64,000 nt of DNA from contig OY720101.1 of NCBI GenBank assembly GCA_963082875.1, positions 13,663,671 to 13,727,670 of the forward strand. The letters run 5' to 3'. Source of the DNA: Corella eumyota. Its lineage: Eukaryota > Chordata > Ascidiacea > Phlebobranchia > Corellidae. Position numbers and translations under genes: made by a program. Positions 12,501 through 21,500 of this stretch are shown in pieces. The notes under the pieces are model-generated. The model worked only from the letters and a program-made list of their open reading frames with translations, was not told the origin of the DNA and did not search any database. The number at the start of each line of letters is the position of its first letter. Position 1 is the stretch's first letter.

Positions 12501-12904
12501 AGTACCAAAACAAAAACGGGCAAAATTGGCAATGGAAGATTACGGTAAGGTATAAAATTTCGCCCTTTTCCGCATTTATAAACCGGGCAGCGGGCGGACG
12601 ACGCTAATATAGTTCAACCATTGTGCCACAAAATCCAAACAGACATTCTGACAGACAGACTGATTTAGGTAAGTTTACAACTTCATTTAACGCATTGATA
12701 ATACTATAACTTAATCCTAATAAAACACAATATTAAATTTGATTGTAAATCAGATTTTTAGGTGATGTCGCTTATACATTTTTCTGCAAATTTATAAAGT
12801 CGTAAAAACTAAAATTTCACGAACCGAAAACTTTCATTGGAGCTAGGCTGATGATGTTGACTATGTTGTTGTTGTTGTGGTCGCATTTGCCATGGCGGTT
12901 TCAT
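1..12904 (-). CDS. NCOR: NCoR/SMRT-type nuclear receptor corepressor, 32 exons, 3' end outside window
   Basis: Nuclear scaffold that links unliganded nuclear receptors to HDAC3 complexes (family knowledge). Exons read 5' to 3': 12904-12825, 12376-12087, 11763-11609, 11450-11345, 11113-11007, 10672-10520, 10172-10063, 9635-9483, 9276-9117, 9023-8787, 8387-8274, 8142-8096, 8015-7936, 7571-7515, 7397-7255, 6902-6774, 5794-5662, 5408-5329, 5120-5043, 4899-4746, 4583-4474, 4394-4232, 4120-3989, 3776-3696, 3367-3262, 3058-3010, 2833-2098, 2009-1942, 1503-1356, 950-810, 560-414, 70-1. Phases agree through all joins, giving about 1,505 residues in the window. Landmarks: Q-rich N-terminus, coiled coil with MDKVDREMSK, SANT1 with KEKYIQHPKNF, SANT2 with MNWSEEEISLVKDG, an SSATCSADEE motif shared with vertebrate NCOR, and GSIVNGTPIK-type repeats. 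The receptor-interaction region expected near the C-terminus lies beyond the left edge. NCOR1 and NCOR2 cannot be told apart here. Confidence 0.9.
245..345. repeat. isolated copies of the 30-bp minisatellite unit
   Basis: In the intron between NCoR exons 31 and 32, two or three degenerate copies of gaattagctaggaccataaa occur. This is the reverse complement of the 30-bp unit that forms the large array near 5.9-6.7 kb. Confidence 0.55.
686..762 (+). repeat. repeat family X, 3' fragment
   Basis: Shares the block caccacaaaaggcagtttta and the TA-rich tail with the fuller copies at 3,430 and 15,430. Only the right half is present. It lies in the intron after NCoR exon 30. Confidence 0.5.
1107..1277 (+). 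mobile_element. SINE-A copy, 5'-truncated
   Basis: The tRNA-like head is missing. It begins near gctataaacggtatgaact and keeps the gactaggtcagggtaacag block and the cttcccaca end. Intron between NCoR exons 29 and 30. Confidence 0.7.
1611..1893 (+). mobile_element. SINE-A copy, full length
   Basis: Head with tggtgttatggtcaaaacac (A-box-like) and ggtttgatccccactgctc (B-box-like); body with cttgagtaagc and gagactgggtcaaggtaact; end with cttccaacatcgaggataaa. Intron between NCoR exons 28 and 29. Confidence 0.85.
2098..2833 (-). CDS. NCOR: NCoR exon 27: large repression-region exon
   Basis: A single 736-base exon encoding about 245 residues, rich in P, S, H and Q. It contains VPGSIIQGKPVF, GSIVNGTPIKSK and LGNIVREALPHHSSPL, which resemble the repeated GSIxxGTP and ICRALPRGSPH motifs of vertebrate NCoR repression domain 3. 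It starts in phase 0 after a 49-base exon and ends in phase 1. Confidence 0.85.
3430..3612 (+). repeat. repeat family X, near full length
   Basis: About 180 bp: gatagcctac start, a gtaatatggttgcaactttc block, gataatttac, caccacaaatgg and a (TA)n tail ending with tccattatatata. No terminal inverted repeats and no coding capacity seen, so the class is unknown. Intron between NCoR exons 24 and 25. Confidence 0.6.
5885..6670. repeat. 30-bp minisatellite array, about 26 copies
   Basis: The unit is close to tactttacagtcctagctaa plus ttctctctca. It lies wholly in the intron between NCoR exons 16 and 17. Because 30 is a multiple of three, the minus strand stays open for long stretches and reads RELARTVKYE repeats, but these are by-products of the repeat. 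Copies diverge more at the left edge (5,885-6,060). Confidence 0.95.
6950..7170. repeat. C-rich low-complexity tract
   Basis: Intron tract between NCoR exons 15 and 16 dominated by cccc blocks separated by A/T runs (gttaccccattacctgtaac and similar). Similar tracts occur near 31.1, 34.1, 36.1 and 54.6 kb. Confidence 0.6.
7255..7571 (-). CDS. NCOR: NCoR exons 14-15: SANT2 domain
   Basis: About residues 598-664: MNWSEEEISLVKDG then FSKYGRDFSSIARIVKNKSE and FYHNYKKKHGLDQL. The spaced tryptophan/aromatic pattern and the NFYHNYKKKH end match the second NCoR SANT domain, a histone-tail-reading module in the family. The domain is split by one phase-1 intron. Confidence 0.92.
7595..7800 (-). repeat. 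repeat family X, reverse orientation
   Basis: Reverse complement of the family: aagct-like TA tail first, then ctgccatttgtgatg, gttgcaacaatattacaaca, ending near ggtggccatag. Intron between NCoR exons 13 and 14. Confidence 0.6.
8274..9635 (-). CDS. NCOR: NCoR exons 8-11: deacetylase-activation and SANT1 domain
   Basis: Residues about 334-555. Exon 8 (MRPKLLKFFKNKRKLENIRE), exon 9 (EFFEKLFPEVKKQREQNERV), exon 10 (AVVPPMLLDQEERRIKF, then EKEIFKEKYIQHPKNFNVI) and exon 11 (VEDCILFYYLTKKKVNYKS) match the HDAC3-activating block of vertebrate NCoR almost segment for segment. Exons 8-9 join in phase 2; exons 9-10 and 10-11 join in phase 0. Confidence 0.92.
8447..8712 (+). mobile_element. SINE-A copy, full length
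   Basis: Head gtgtagtggtcagaacactt, B-box-like gggtttaatcctcattgc, body gactgggtcgaggtaac and end cctttccacat. Intron between NCoR exons 10 and 11. Confidence 0.85.
9312..9440 (-). mobile_element. SINE-A copy, tail half only
   Basis: Starts at ttatcctcgatgtgaaaagg and stops before the tRNA-like head. Intron between NCoR exons 8 and 9. Confidence 0.75.
9724..9990 (-). mobile_element. SINE-A copy, full length, reverse
   Basis: Runs from cttgatgtggaacggtcata to gtgttcttaccactattctg, including aggattgaacacacgacctc (B-box complement). Intron between NCoR exons 7 and 8. Confidence 0.85.
10063..11113 (-). CDS. NCOR: NCoR exons 5-7: coiled-coil / deacetylase-complex binding region
   Basis: Residues about 211-333. 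Exon 5 carries HLVQAMDKVDREMSK, exon 6 LETEIEKLEKKKSVLDK and LWQVIYAENR, and exon 7 MPLYNQPSDTQVYQDNLIK. All align by eye with the vertebrate NCoR coiled coil and the segment after it, where TBL1/GPS2 contacts are known in the family. Exon 6 ends AGG followed by GCAAGT, a GC-AG intron, and this donor is the one that keeps the frame into exon 7. Confidence 0.88.
10300..10432 (+). repeat. repeat family X, 5'-truncated
   Basis: Keeps actaatatttgcccgtgata, caccacaaacagcagttta and the TA tail with accaagcttcatta. Intron between NCoR exons 6 and 7. Confidence 0.55.
10810..10985 (+). mobile_element. SINE-A copy, 3'-truncated
   Basis: Good head (tggtgtagtggttaaaacat, ccctggttcaatccccac) followed by a short diverged body. 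Intron between NCoR exons 5 and 6. Confidence 0.7.
11865..12005 (+). mobile_element. SINE-A head fragment
   Basis: Contains gaggttctgggttcaatccc and a degraded body. Intron between NCoR exons 2 and 3. Confidence 0.55.
12087..12904 (-). CDS. NCOR: NCoR exons 1-2: glutamine-rich N-terminus
   Basis: The start at 12904 gives MKPPWQMRPQQQQ; the exon ends in phase 2 and joins the exon at 12376 in frame. Exon 2 holds a seven-glutamine run and then LLRDIGIAGERDKDSPQNT. The ATG is the first one in frame. A different ATG further upstream (13154) ends in the wrong phase to join exon 2. The poly-Q character resembles vertebrate NCoR N-termini, but this part is weakly conserved. Confidence 0.75.
12450..12690. 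other. CpG-rich block in NCoR intron 1, unexplained
   Basis: Much richer in G, C and CpG than its surroundings (gttccgccggtcggtttaaa, ccgggcagcgggcggacgac), followed by a cagacagactga stretch. No open frame that joins NCoR. It could be an intronic promoter, enhancer or diverged mobile-element fragment; I cannot choose. Confidence 0.4.
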
Positions 12905-14769
12905 GATTTCGTTTTAATTAACAAGAGTTTTTACGTAATTAGGTTTCTGCACTTCTTACGAAAAGTCGTCAGAAGAAAATGTCAACAAAAAAGATTTTTG
13001 TGGTAATCGGCATTAATGAGGATAAACAAAAAAATATATTTTATTTTTTAAATGCCACTAATATTAAGTTTTTTAAACTCTATTAAAATTATTCAATTTG
13101 CTGTTTAATAATAAAAAAATTACCGTTTTTGGTCTTTGGAATTTCAAACGCCATGTTGATTTTTATATTAACTTATCCTCAATGTGGGATGATGACTTTA
13201 AAAATAATAAGATGTGTTTATACCGTTTGTTACCCAGGCCCCGTTTTAAGTTGTCTTAGATATTTGAAACCTTATATACCGTCCTATATTTAACCTGTCT
13301 ATTGTTTTAATTTTATCCTAGCATAAGTAAGCATTGATATCTCCCAACTTTCTGCTACGATTTAAAATTAATGGGGTTCGAACCCTAGCCCCTATGTAGT
13401 AAAACAAAGTGCTATTAACTATTATGCTACATACTTATAAATTATATATATATATATATATGGTCGTACTAATTTAGTATTTGGGGTATTAAACAAAGTT
13501 TAAAATTCTGTTTTAAAAAATATTTACAACAAGTATAACAAGAATTTAAAAACAAGTTTAATATAAATTTAATAATTCCCAAAAAATCAACAAATAATAC
13601 ATGATTAAATAGCAGATAAATAAACATAATAATGCAAAACTTAATAGATAGTAAATAATAAAATATAAATACAAAAAGGTGAAGAAAATAAATGAAAAAG
13701 TACAAATTTTGGAACTTTTTTTAATGTTCACAGCAGTATAAAGTTAGTCCATTTTTCTAAATGTTAAGTTGTCAAAAAATTTTGTAAAATTTTATTTGAA
13801 GATTCAGGTGAATATTACTTTAACACTTTAAAGAGGTAGTTAGCCAATATTTAAGAAAAATTTGGTCGATTTTAACTGGAATTAATTCTTGATAGGTTGG
13901 TATATTTAATATCAAAGATGAATCAAAATATAAATAACTACAAAAAACAACACATTCAACAAAAAGTACAAAGTTCCTTCTATTTATATTAATGCCCAGT
14001 TGCCCAATTTTTTATTTAAAAAGGTTAACATAATTGAAGAAGAATAAATTAGTCTAAAATACGGTTCCTTTTGGTCAAAATCACGTATTTTTGGCAGAAA
14101 AATGGCAATGTTTGGCAAATAAAATCACCTTTTTTTGAACAAAAATATTACCATTTTCACACTTAAAATGGAAGAAAAAGTTAACATTTTATAATTAAAA
14201 ACATAAAAATTTAATATACCCTACATTTTTTAAAATATTTCATCTATATGCTGGCCAATGTTAATCTATAAAAAACACTTTTGTAGAGGTTTCATGTTTT
14301 TGTGGCCCATGTACACTTAAATTTTACTTTAACAATTTTAAATATTTTTTTGATTACAGAATAATTAAAAAATTTACAAAGATATATTTAATTTCAATAA
14401 CGAAATAGCTATTTCTAAACCCAATACTGCATTATTAAATATACATATTGTGTAATAGTTAAACAATAAAAGAATATAAAAGTGTGTAAATAATTTCTAA
14501 GAAGGCTGAGAATAGTATAAATAGGAGAAAAAAAAATCGTCATTTTTGGCAGAAAAAGTACGGAAAAAATGAACCTATTCACAGAACTGTTAGTATTCTA
14601 ATAAAAGATTGGTGTTTACTTTATAATAATCACACTGTTTTATAAAACAGTATAACATACACCTTACAGTTTGGTGTAAATATATTTTTTATCGACAACT
14701 TTCATAAAAAAAAATTTAAGATATAAAAAAAAATTCGGAAAAAATATTTTTAAGATAAAAATGAGATAC
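12905..14769. other. intergenic space between NCoR 5' end and RASA1 3' end
   Basis: Both genes are on the minus strand, so this holds the RASA1 3' UTR and the NCoR promoter. It contains a diverged SINE-A copy (13,170-13,435), an AT dinucleotide run near 13,442-13,460 and AT-rich sequence without a supportable gene. The open frames here are low-complexity F/I/L/Y strings. Confidence 0.6.
13170..13435 (-). mobile_element. diverged SINE-A copy
   Basis: Begins ttatcctcaatgtgggatga and ends with a B-box complement (ggggttcgaaccctagcccc) and ctattaactattatgctaca. The middle is heavily diverged. Confidence 0.6.
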
Positions 14770-17700
14770 TTATTTTTCCTGCCTCAATCGAAGTTGATAT
14801 ATATTTTGTTGTTTGTTGAGTAGTTCAATTACACCAAGTAACCTTTTCAAAGCAGCCTACAAATAAAAAGAAAAAAATCATTTAAAATTGATTATGGTGT
14901 AGTGGTTAAAAAACTTTGCCTTGCCACATGAGCTTCTAGGTTCGATCCCCACTGCTCTCATGCCGTAGCTTCCTTAAGTAAAGCACTACCAATGGTATAA
15001 ACTCCTGCTAAGCCATCACTTAATCAGCAGTTTAATTATAAAGAAATTATAATCTATTATTTTCCAAACTGCCAAAGGTAACTCGAGACTGGGTCAGGGT
15101 AACTGTTGTTACTCTATGTTTAGGTCATAGAATCTACCTTCCCACATCAAAGATAAATAAATGCAAAAAACAACACAATACACAAAAAAACACAAAACTT
15201 GTTATACCTCTTTATTGGATAATGTTTGTAGTTCAGTTAAATGTTCCTTACATATTTGATACAAAGATGCCAGGTCTCCACTTACTTCTAGTTTGTTGTT
15301 AAACCTTTCAATGGGACGTGAACTGTTGTGAATCTTAACAAAAAAAAGTAAAATATTAAAGACTTTAAAACATTTACTACTAAAAAAGTGACCCATCAAA
15401 TCACTTAGAACTAGCAATTATTAAAAAGAAAGATAGATAGCCTGCGCTATGGTCAAGATTTTAGTTGTTGTAATATGGTCACAACTATCAACCAATATTT
15501 GCCAGTGATAATTTACCAGCACACCACAAATGGCAGTTTTATTTATTTTGTTGGCCTATAAATTGAACATACATTATATATATATATCTACCAAGCTTTA
15601 TTATATATACATTATGCAATCAGAAATTATAAAAAAGGTTTCATTTACTGGCACTGATAGGTCTCCTAATCCCTCAATAAATTCAATAATTTTTGATTTG
15701 TTCTCGATAATAAATGAGTTTACACATTCCATATAAAACTCCTTTGCTCCAAACTCAACCAGATTTGCAAGATTCTAAACCAACAAAAATAAAATATTAC
15801 AAAAGTAATTAATATGCATTTTTTTATATTTTTTTATCCTTAATGTGGAAATGCCGATTTTATGGTCCAAACAGAGTTATATTTGTTACCCTGACCCAGT
15901 CTCGAGTTGCCTTTGGCAGTTTGGAAAGTTTACCTTTGGCAGTTTTTTGAAAAAAAAAAAAAAGATTTAAATTTGTCCGGTAATTATGCTGCTAATTAAG
16001 TGCTGGATCAGCAGGAGTTCATAACATTTATAACACTTTACTCAAGGGCGCTACAGCATGGAAGCAGTGGGAATTAAACCCAAGACCTTACGCAGTTTAA
16101 ATTTAAAAACACTGTTTTAAGTAAAATTTAACTTGTTGTACCTGAATAGATTTGGCCACAAGCAGCAAACTTCTTAAAGCAGTTGGTGATGGGGTGTCAG
16201 AAATCATGTTAAACATTTTAGGGTTGATGATAGCGGGACATATCAACCTCAGGAACATAAATCCACTGGAAATTTAAAGGAAAATTAATATGGGTTTGGC
16301 TGTACAAGTTTAATGTTATTTTATTAGACAAACAAGTTTAATGTTATTTTATTAGCTTTCTTAATTTTTTTTAGAATAATTTTTTCTTCAATGTGGGAGG
16401 GGCGACTTTACAGCCCAAACATAAAGTAACATTTATTACCCCAACCCAGTCTCAATTTAATTTTGGCAGTTTGGGATATTACAGATTATGATCACCCGAT
16501 AATTAAGCTGCTGATTAAATGTTGGCTCAGCAGGAGTTTATACAGAATATAGCTTGTCACTGAAGGCACTACAAAAATGGGAGCAGTGGGAATCCAACCC
16601 TAGACCTCAAGTGGGAGACCAAGTGTTCTAACTACTACACTACTGACTTATTAGCACAACGATATACAGAAACATTAGGTATTAAACTTAAGGCCTTATG
16701 TTGTAAGGAAAATCTACACCACACCATTAAAAAAATAACATACCTCACTACTCTAACTTTGACAGAAAGATCGTTTGGCCATCTTTTAGCGACACAATAT
16801 TGTAAGTGACCGAATACATATTTTAATTCTTTGGGAAAGAGAGATTGGCTTATAAGGATTGAATCCAAAGCACTTTTAAGATATTGAAGTAAAGTTAATT
16901 TGTTGGCTACAAGGTCACATTCCTCTCCAGGAGATAGTTTAGCTGGGTTCAACTAAAACAAAATTTTAAAAAAATTTAGAAAAAAAATAATCAAAATTTA
17001 AAGTGCACTGTTGGTGAGACACATTAGGCCTTAGACTTGATTCCCACTGGTTACTTGTTTTACAGTTTCTATGTAGCAGTATAAACAGAAAAAAATATTA
17101 TTTAAAAACTGAGTCAAGATAAGACATGCAAATGTATGCTGTATGCTTAGGTTGTAAAGTCGGCCTTCCCACATCAATACTAAAATAAAATCAAAACATA
17201 AAAAAGCTTTTTTAATTATATTTTTAGCAATTTTTGAATTTTTGTTTTAATAAAAGAAATTAAAAAAATCGGCAGCATGTGTGGTGGTTAGATCAGCTAG
17301 CCTAACTATATGAGGTCCCAAGTTCAATCCCAACTGCTCTCATGCTGTAGCGCCCTTAAGTAAGACGCTATAAATGGTATAAACTCCTGCTGAGCGAGCA
17401 CTTAATCAGCAGCATAATTATCAAGCAATTATAATCTATAATATCCCAAACTGCAAAAGGCAACTTAAGAGTGGGTCGGGGTAACTGATGTTACTCTACG
17501 TTTAGGTCAAAAAGTTGACCTTCCCACATCGAGACTAAAATGAAATCAAAACATAAAAAAAATTTTTTTTAAAAGAGTTAAAAAAAAAAGAGTTTTTTTA
17601 ATTTTTTCCCCCCAAAAAACTAAAAATCTACCTCACAAGATTGATTACTTTCCACAATTTGTTTCACGACATCTTTCAGAGCCAAAGCTACGAAGCTAGA

Positions 17701-18508
17701 ACAAGTTGATCTCATATATTGCTCCATTAAAGTTGAGGCTAAAGTTGTCGCTCGAAATAAAGTCCCAGGTTCTGAATCTCGGCTTAGGATTTCTCGTTCG
17801 TTTAACATACAGATTAAATCTGTCTCCTGGTCAATAAAAAATGAGTATTTATATTTAAAATAAGGGTAAAATTGGGTAAAAAAAAATAAGAGTAAAAGTT
17901 GGTAAAAAAATAGGGGTAAAAAATAAGGGTATAATTGGGTAAAAAATAAGGGTATAATTGGGTAAAAAAATAAGAGTATAATTGGGTAAAAAATAAGGGT
18001 AAAATTGGGTAAAAAAATAAGGGTAATATTGGGTAATAATAAGGGTAAAATTGGGTAAAAATAAGGAAAAAAAACAAAGGAGAAAAAATAAGGGTAAATT
18101 GAGTAAAAAATAGGGGTAAAAAAATAAGGGTAAATAGATTAAACTTTTTTTTTAATTAGATTTTTTATATTTAAAATAAAGGGAAATTTTGATGTAACAA
18201 AATATATCTGGGTAAAAATGGTAAAATTTAAAAAATTAGAGGGTAAAAATTAAAGTTAGGATTTGGTAAGTAAAATACCAAAATATATAGTTAACAAAAT
18301 AGATAAATGTATATATATATATTTAGAGAATAAAAATTGTAGTTCATTTTTTTTTAATTTTAGAAAATCATAAATATTTTCTACAACTTATTTAACTTAC
18401 ATTTTTTTGTTGTCTGAATATTTTAAGTAAAACAGTTGCTAACACCGTTCTATCCTGTCCACATACTTGAGATAATGCACAGATTACTTTCATGTCTGTT
18501 GTTACCAA
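14770..18508 (-). CDS. RASA1: RASA1 exons 16-22: RasGAP catalytic domain and C-terminus
   Basis: ICALSQVCGQDRTVLATVLL (exon 16), arginine-finger loop TLFRATTLASTLMEQYMRS (exon 17), FLRLICPAIINPKMFNMISD (exon 19), NLANLVEFGAKEFYMECVN (exon 20) and the C-terminal helix LKRLLGVIELLNKQQNIY before TAA at 14,770. All catalytic hallmarks of RasGAPs are present. Confidence 0.96.
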
Positions 18509-21500
18509 CTAAAATATAAAATATAAAAAAATAACTCTGAAATTCTAAAAAAAATAAAACAAAAAAATAAAATAATTCTGAAAATTCTAAAAAAATTAAA
18601 ACAAAAAGTTTTGAATATTTTTATTTTATCCCTAATGTAAAAAGGACGACTTTACAGCCTAAACATAAAGTAACATTTGTTACCCTGACCAAGTCTCTAG
18701 TTGCCTTTGGCAGTTTAGGATATATATAGATTATAATTGCCCGATAATTATGCTGCTGATTAAGTATCCGCTTAGCAGGAGTTTATAGCGTTTAAAGTGC
18801 CTTACTCAAGGGCGCTACAGCATGGGAGCAGTGGGAATCGACCCAGAACCATGGTCACATATAACATTTAATTTAAAAATTGTTAAACAAAAATATTTCT
18901 AACCTCTCTTAATAGTTTGTACTCTTCCGAAGGCATAATAAGTTCGTTGCAATACCTCGCCCTTATTCTAATTGATCCACAACTTGATTGGTTTGTTGAG
19001 GGTTGGTTAGTGCTGCTTGAACCACTGCTCGTCATCGCCACCAAGTTGTTCCTAAAAAAAATGTTAAAAAAAAATTTTTAAATTTCAAAAATTTTTTTTT
19101 TAATTTTTTTTTTTAATTTTTACTTACCATTCGTCAATAACTTTTCCAGAGCTAAGTTTACTAAAATGGACAACAGTTTCACCAATACTGGAATGTTTTG
19201 ACCGCTTAGCAGCATTGTGAACTCCTATAGTGAAGGAATCCACGTCTGGGGGAATGTTACTAAAAAAAAATTTAAAATTAAAAAAAAAATTAAAAAAATA
19301 AATAAAAATTTTTTTTGACTTACTTGAAGAAAAACTCCTCTGACCAGACAGGTTTTAGCCCTTCCTTTACTTTAGTTCTTCCAACATGGACATCGTTAAG
19401 TGATAAAGTACAGTAAGGTCTACATGACAGCCTGCTTACTAACTTATGGGCAGATTCTACTGTAATTTGAACACTTCGAATCTGGGAAGAAATTAAAAAA
19501 AAGAAAATTTAAAAACAAATTAAATTCAAAATTTTAAAATGTTGGATAGTAATAATTTTAAACTTTAAATTAATCAATTATTTACTTTCTTTATTCAAAA
19601 AATTATTGTTGAAAAAAAAATTAATTTTTTTGAAAAAATTAAAATTTTATTTAAATATTTTTTACCTGTCTTGCACTGTTAGGTTTGGGCAGTGGTTGTC
19701 GGTTTGGCTTGGCACAGTTAGCTCGTAATAAGTTCATCCATTCCTACAATAATTAATTATTAATATATTACTTTATCCTCAATGTAAGAAGGCTGACTTC
19801 ATGGCCTAAACATAGAGTAACATTTGTTACCCAGACCCAGTCTTAAGTTGACTTTAGCAGTTTGAGATATAATATAGATTATAATTGCCTGATAATTAAA
19901 TTGCTGATAGTTTTTAAGTTTTAGCAGAAGTTTATACCAGTAATAGCACCTTACTTGAGAATTTTACAGCATGAAAGCAGTGGGAATTAAATCCAGGACT
20001 TCCATGTAGTGAAGCCAAGTGTTATAACCATTACACTATGTCAACAGACACAACAGCACCAAGTTTTGTATATAATTATTAAAAAATCTGACTTTACAGT
20101 ATACTATTATCTTAACTTTGTCTTAGGTTGCATTTTATTGTTTATAATTTTGCTGATCTAATGATATTATTTGCTTAATAATCAAACCGTTAAAAAATGC
20201 AAAAAAGTTAGTTTCTTACTAAAGGACAATACAATTATGAATTTGAAAATCAGCAGCGTGGTGTTGTGGTAAGAACACTTGCTACACCACCATGAGGTCG
20301 TGGGTTAAATCCCCACTGCTCTCATGCTGTAACGCCCTTAAGTAAAGCGATATAAACGTTACAAGATCCTGCTGAGCCAGCACTCAATCAGCAGCATAAT
20401 TACCGGGCAATTATAATATCCCAAACTGCCAAAGTCAACTCAAGACTGGGTCAGGGTAACTGATGTTACTCTATGTTTAGGTCGCACATTCAACCTTCTC
20501 GCATCAAAGATCAAAATATATATATACCAAAAAAAACTAAACTGGAGCTATTATGTTTTAAGTTAAAAAATGCAGTTAATTTAATTATTAAATGTTTGAA
20601 ACGAATTAACTAAATTTTAATTGTTTAAATACCTGGGCAATATCTGCCGACTCAGCACAAAAATATGATGATGTCACTTCACTTAATGCCCTTATCACAA
20701 CTTGAAAACAGTAATGTCTAAAAAATCAAAAAAAAAATTAAATTTTTTCACAAATTTTTTATGCTATTTAAAGTAAAAATATCATATTTTAAAATAATAT
20801 TGAGTAATAAAAAATGGAATTAAGGACCAAGTTTTATTAAATTAGTAATAAAATGTTTATTTTCTACTGGAATGATGTCATAAAATGTGCCAGTTTAATT
20901 AAATGAGTCATTAGGAATTTAGTAAACATAAAACCTACTAATTCAACATTATATTAGTCAGAACATTGAGTATATAGAAACATATATTAGCAGAATATAA
21001 CAAGAAAATAAAAATAGCTGACATTAATCTATAAGCAAATTTCAAAAAATAAAAAAAAAATAAAAAATTTAAAAATTTTTTTTTAATTTTTTTCACCTGC
21101 CGAAGTAACTTTCATGGACTGGGTAAACTGCCCCATAACTGAGGTCAATTAACCCCTTGGGTTTTGTCTTCTTTTCATGCTCAAAAAAGTAAAGATGTTG
21201 CTTTTCACCATGGAGAACGAAAAACATCGATTTCCATTTTTTATTGTCGTGACCTCGTTTTCCCATTCCTTTAAAAATTTAAAAAAAGTGTTTATCATAA
21301 AAAAATGATATTTTATTATTTAATTATCCTCGATTTCAGAAGATCGACTTCACAACCTAAACATAGAGTAACATTTGTTACCTAGACCCAGTCTCAAGTT
21401 GCCTTTGGCAGGTTGAGATATTATTGATTATAATTGCCTGATAATTAATTTGCTGATTAAGTGTTGGCTCAGCAAGAGTTTATATCGTTTATAACACCTT

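Noticed and set aside
13120-13160. ATG at 13,154 (MAFEIPKTKN, then GTAATT) as an alternative NCoR first exon
   Set aside because: It would end in phase 1, while NCoR exon 2 needs phase 2; the ATG at 12,904 fits exactly.
13469-13705. Minus-strand frame rich in F, I, L and Y
   Set aside because: Low-complexity translation of AT-rich DNA downstream of RASA1; no start, domain or splice evidence.
17814-18077. Minus-strand frame with repeated TQLYPYF
   Set aside because: Translation of a tandem aagggtaaaattgggta repeat in a RASA1 intron.
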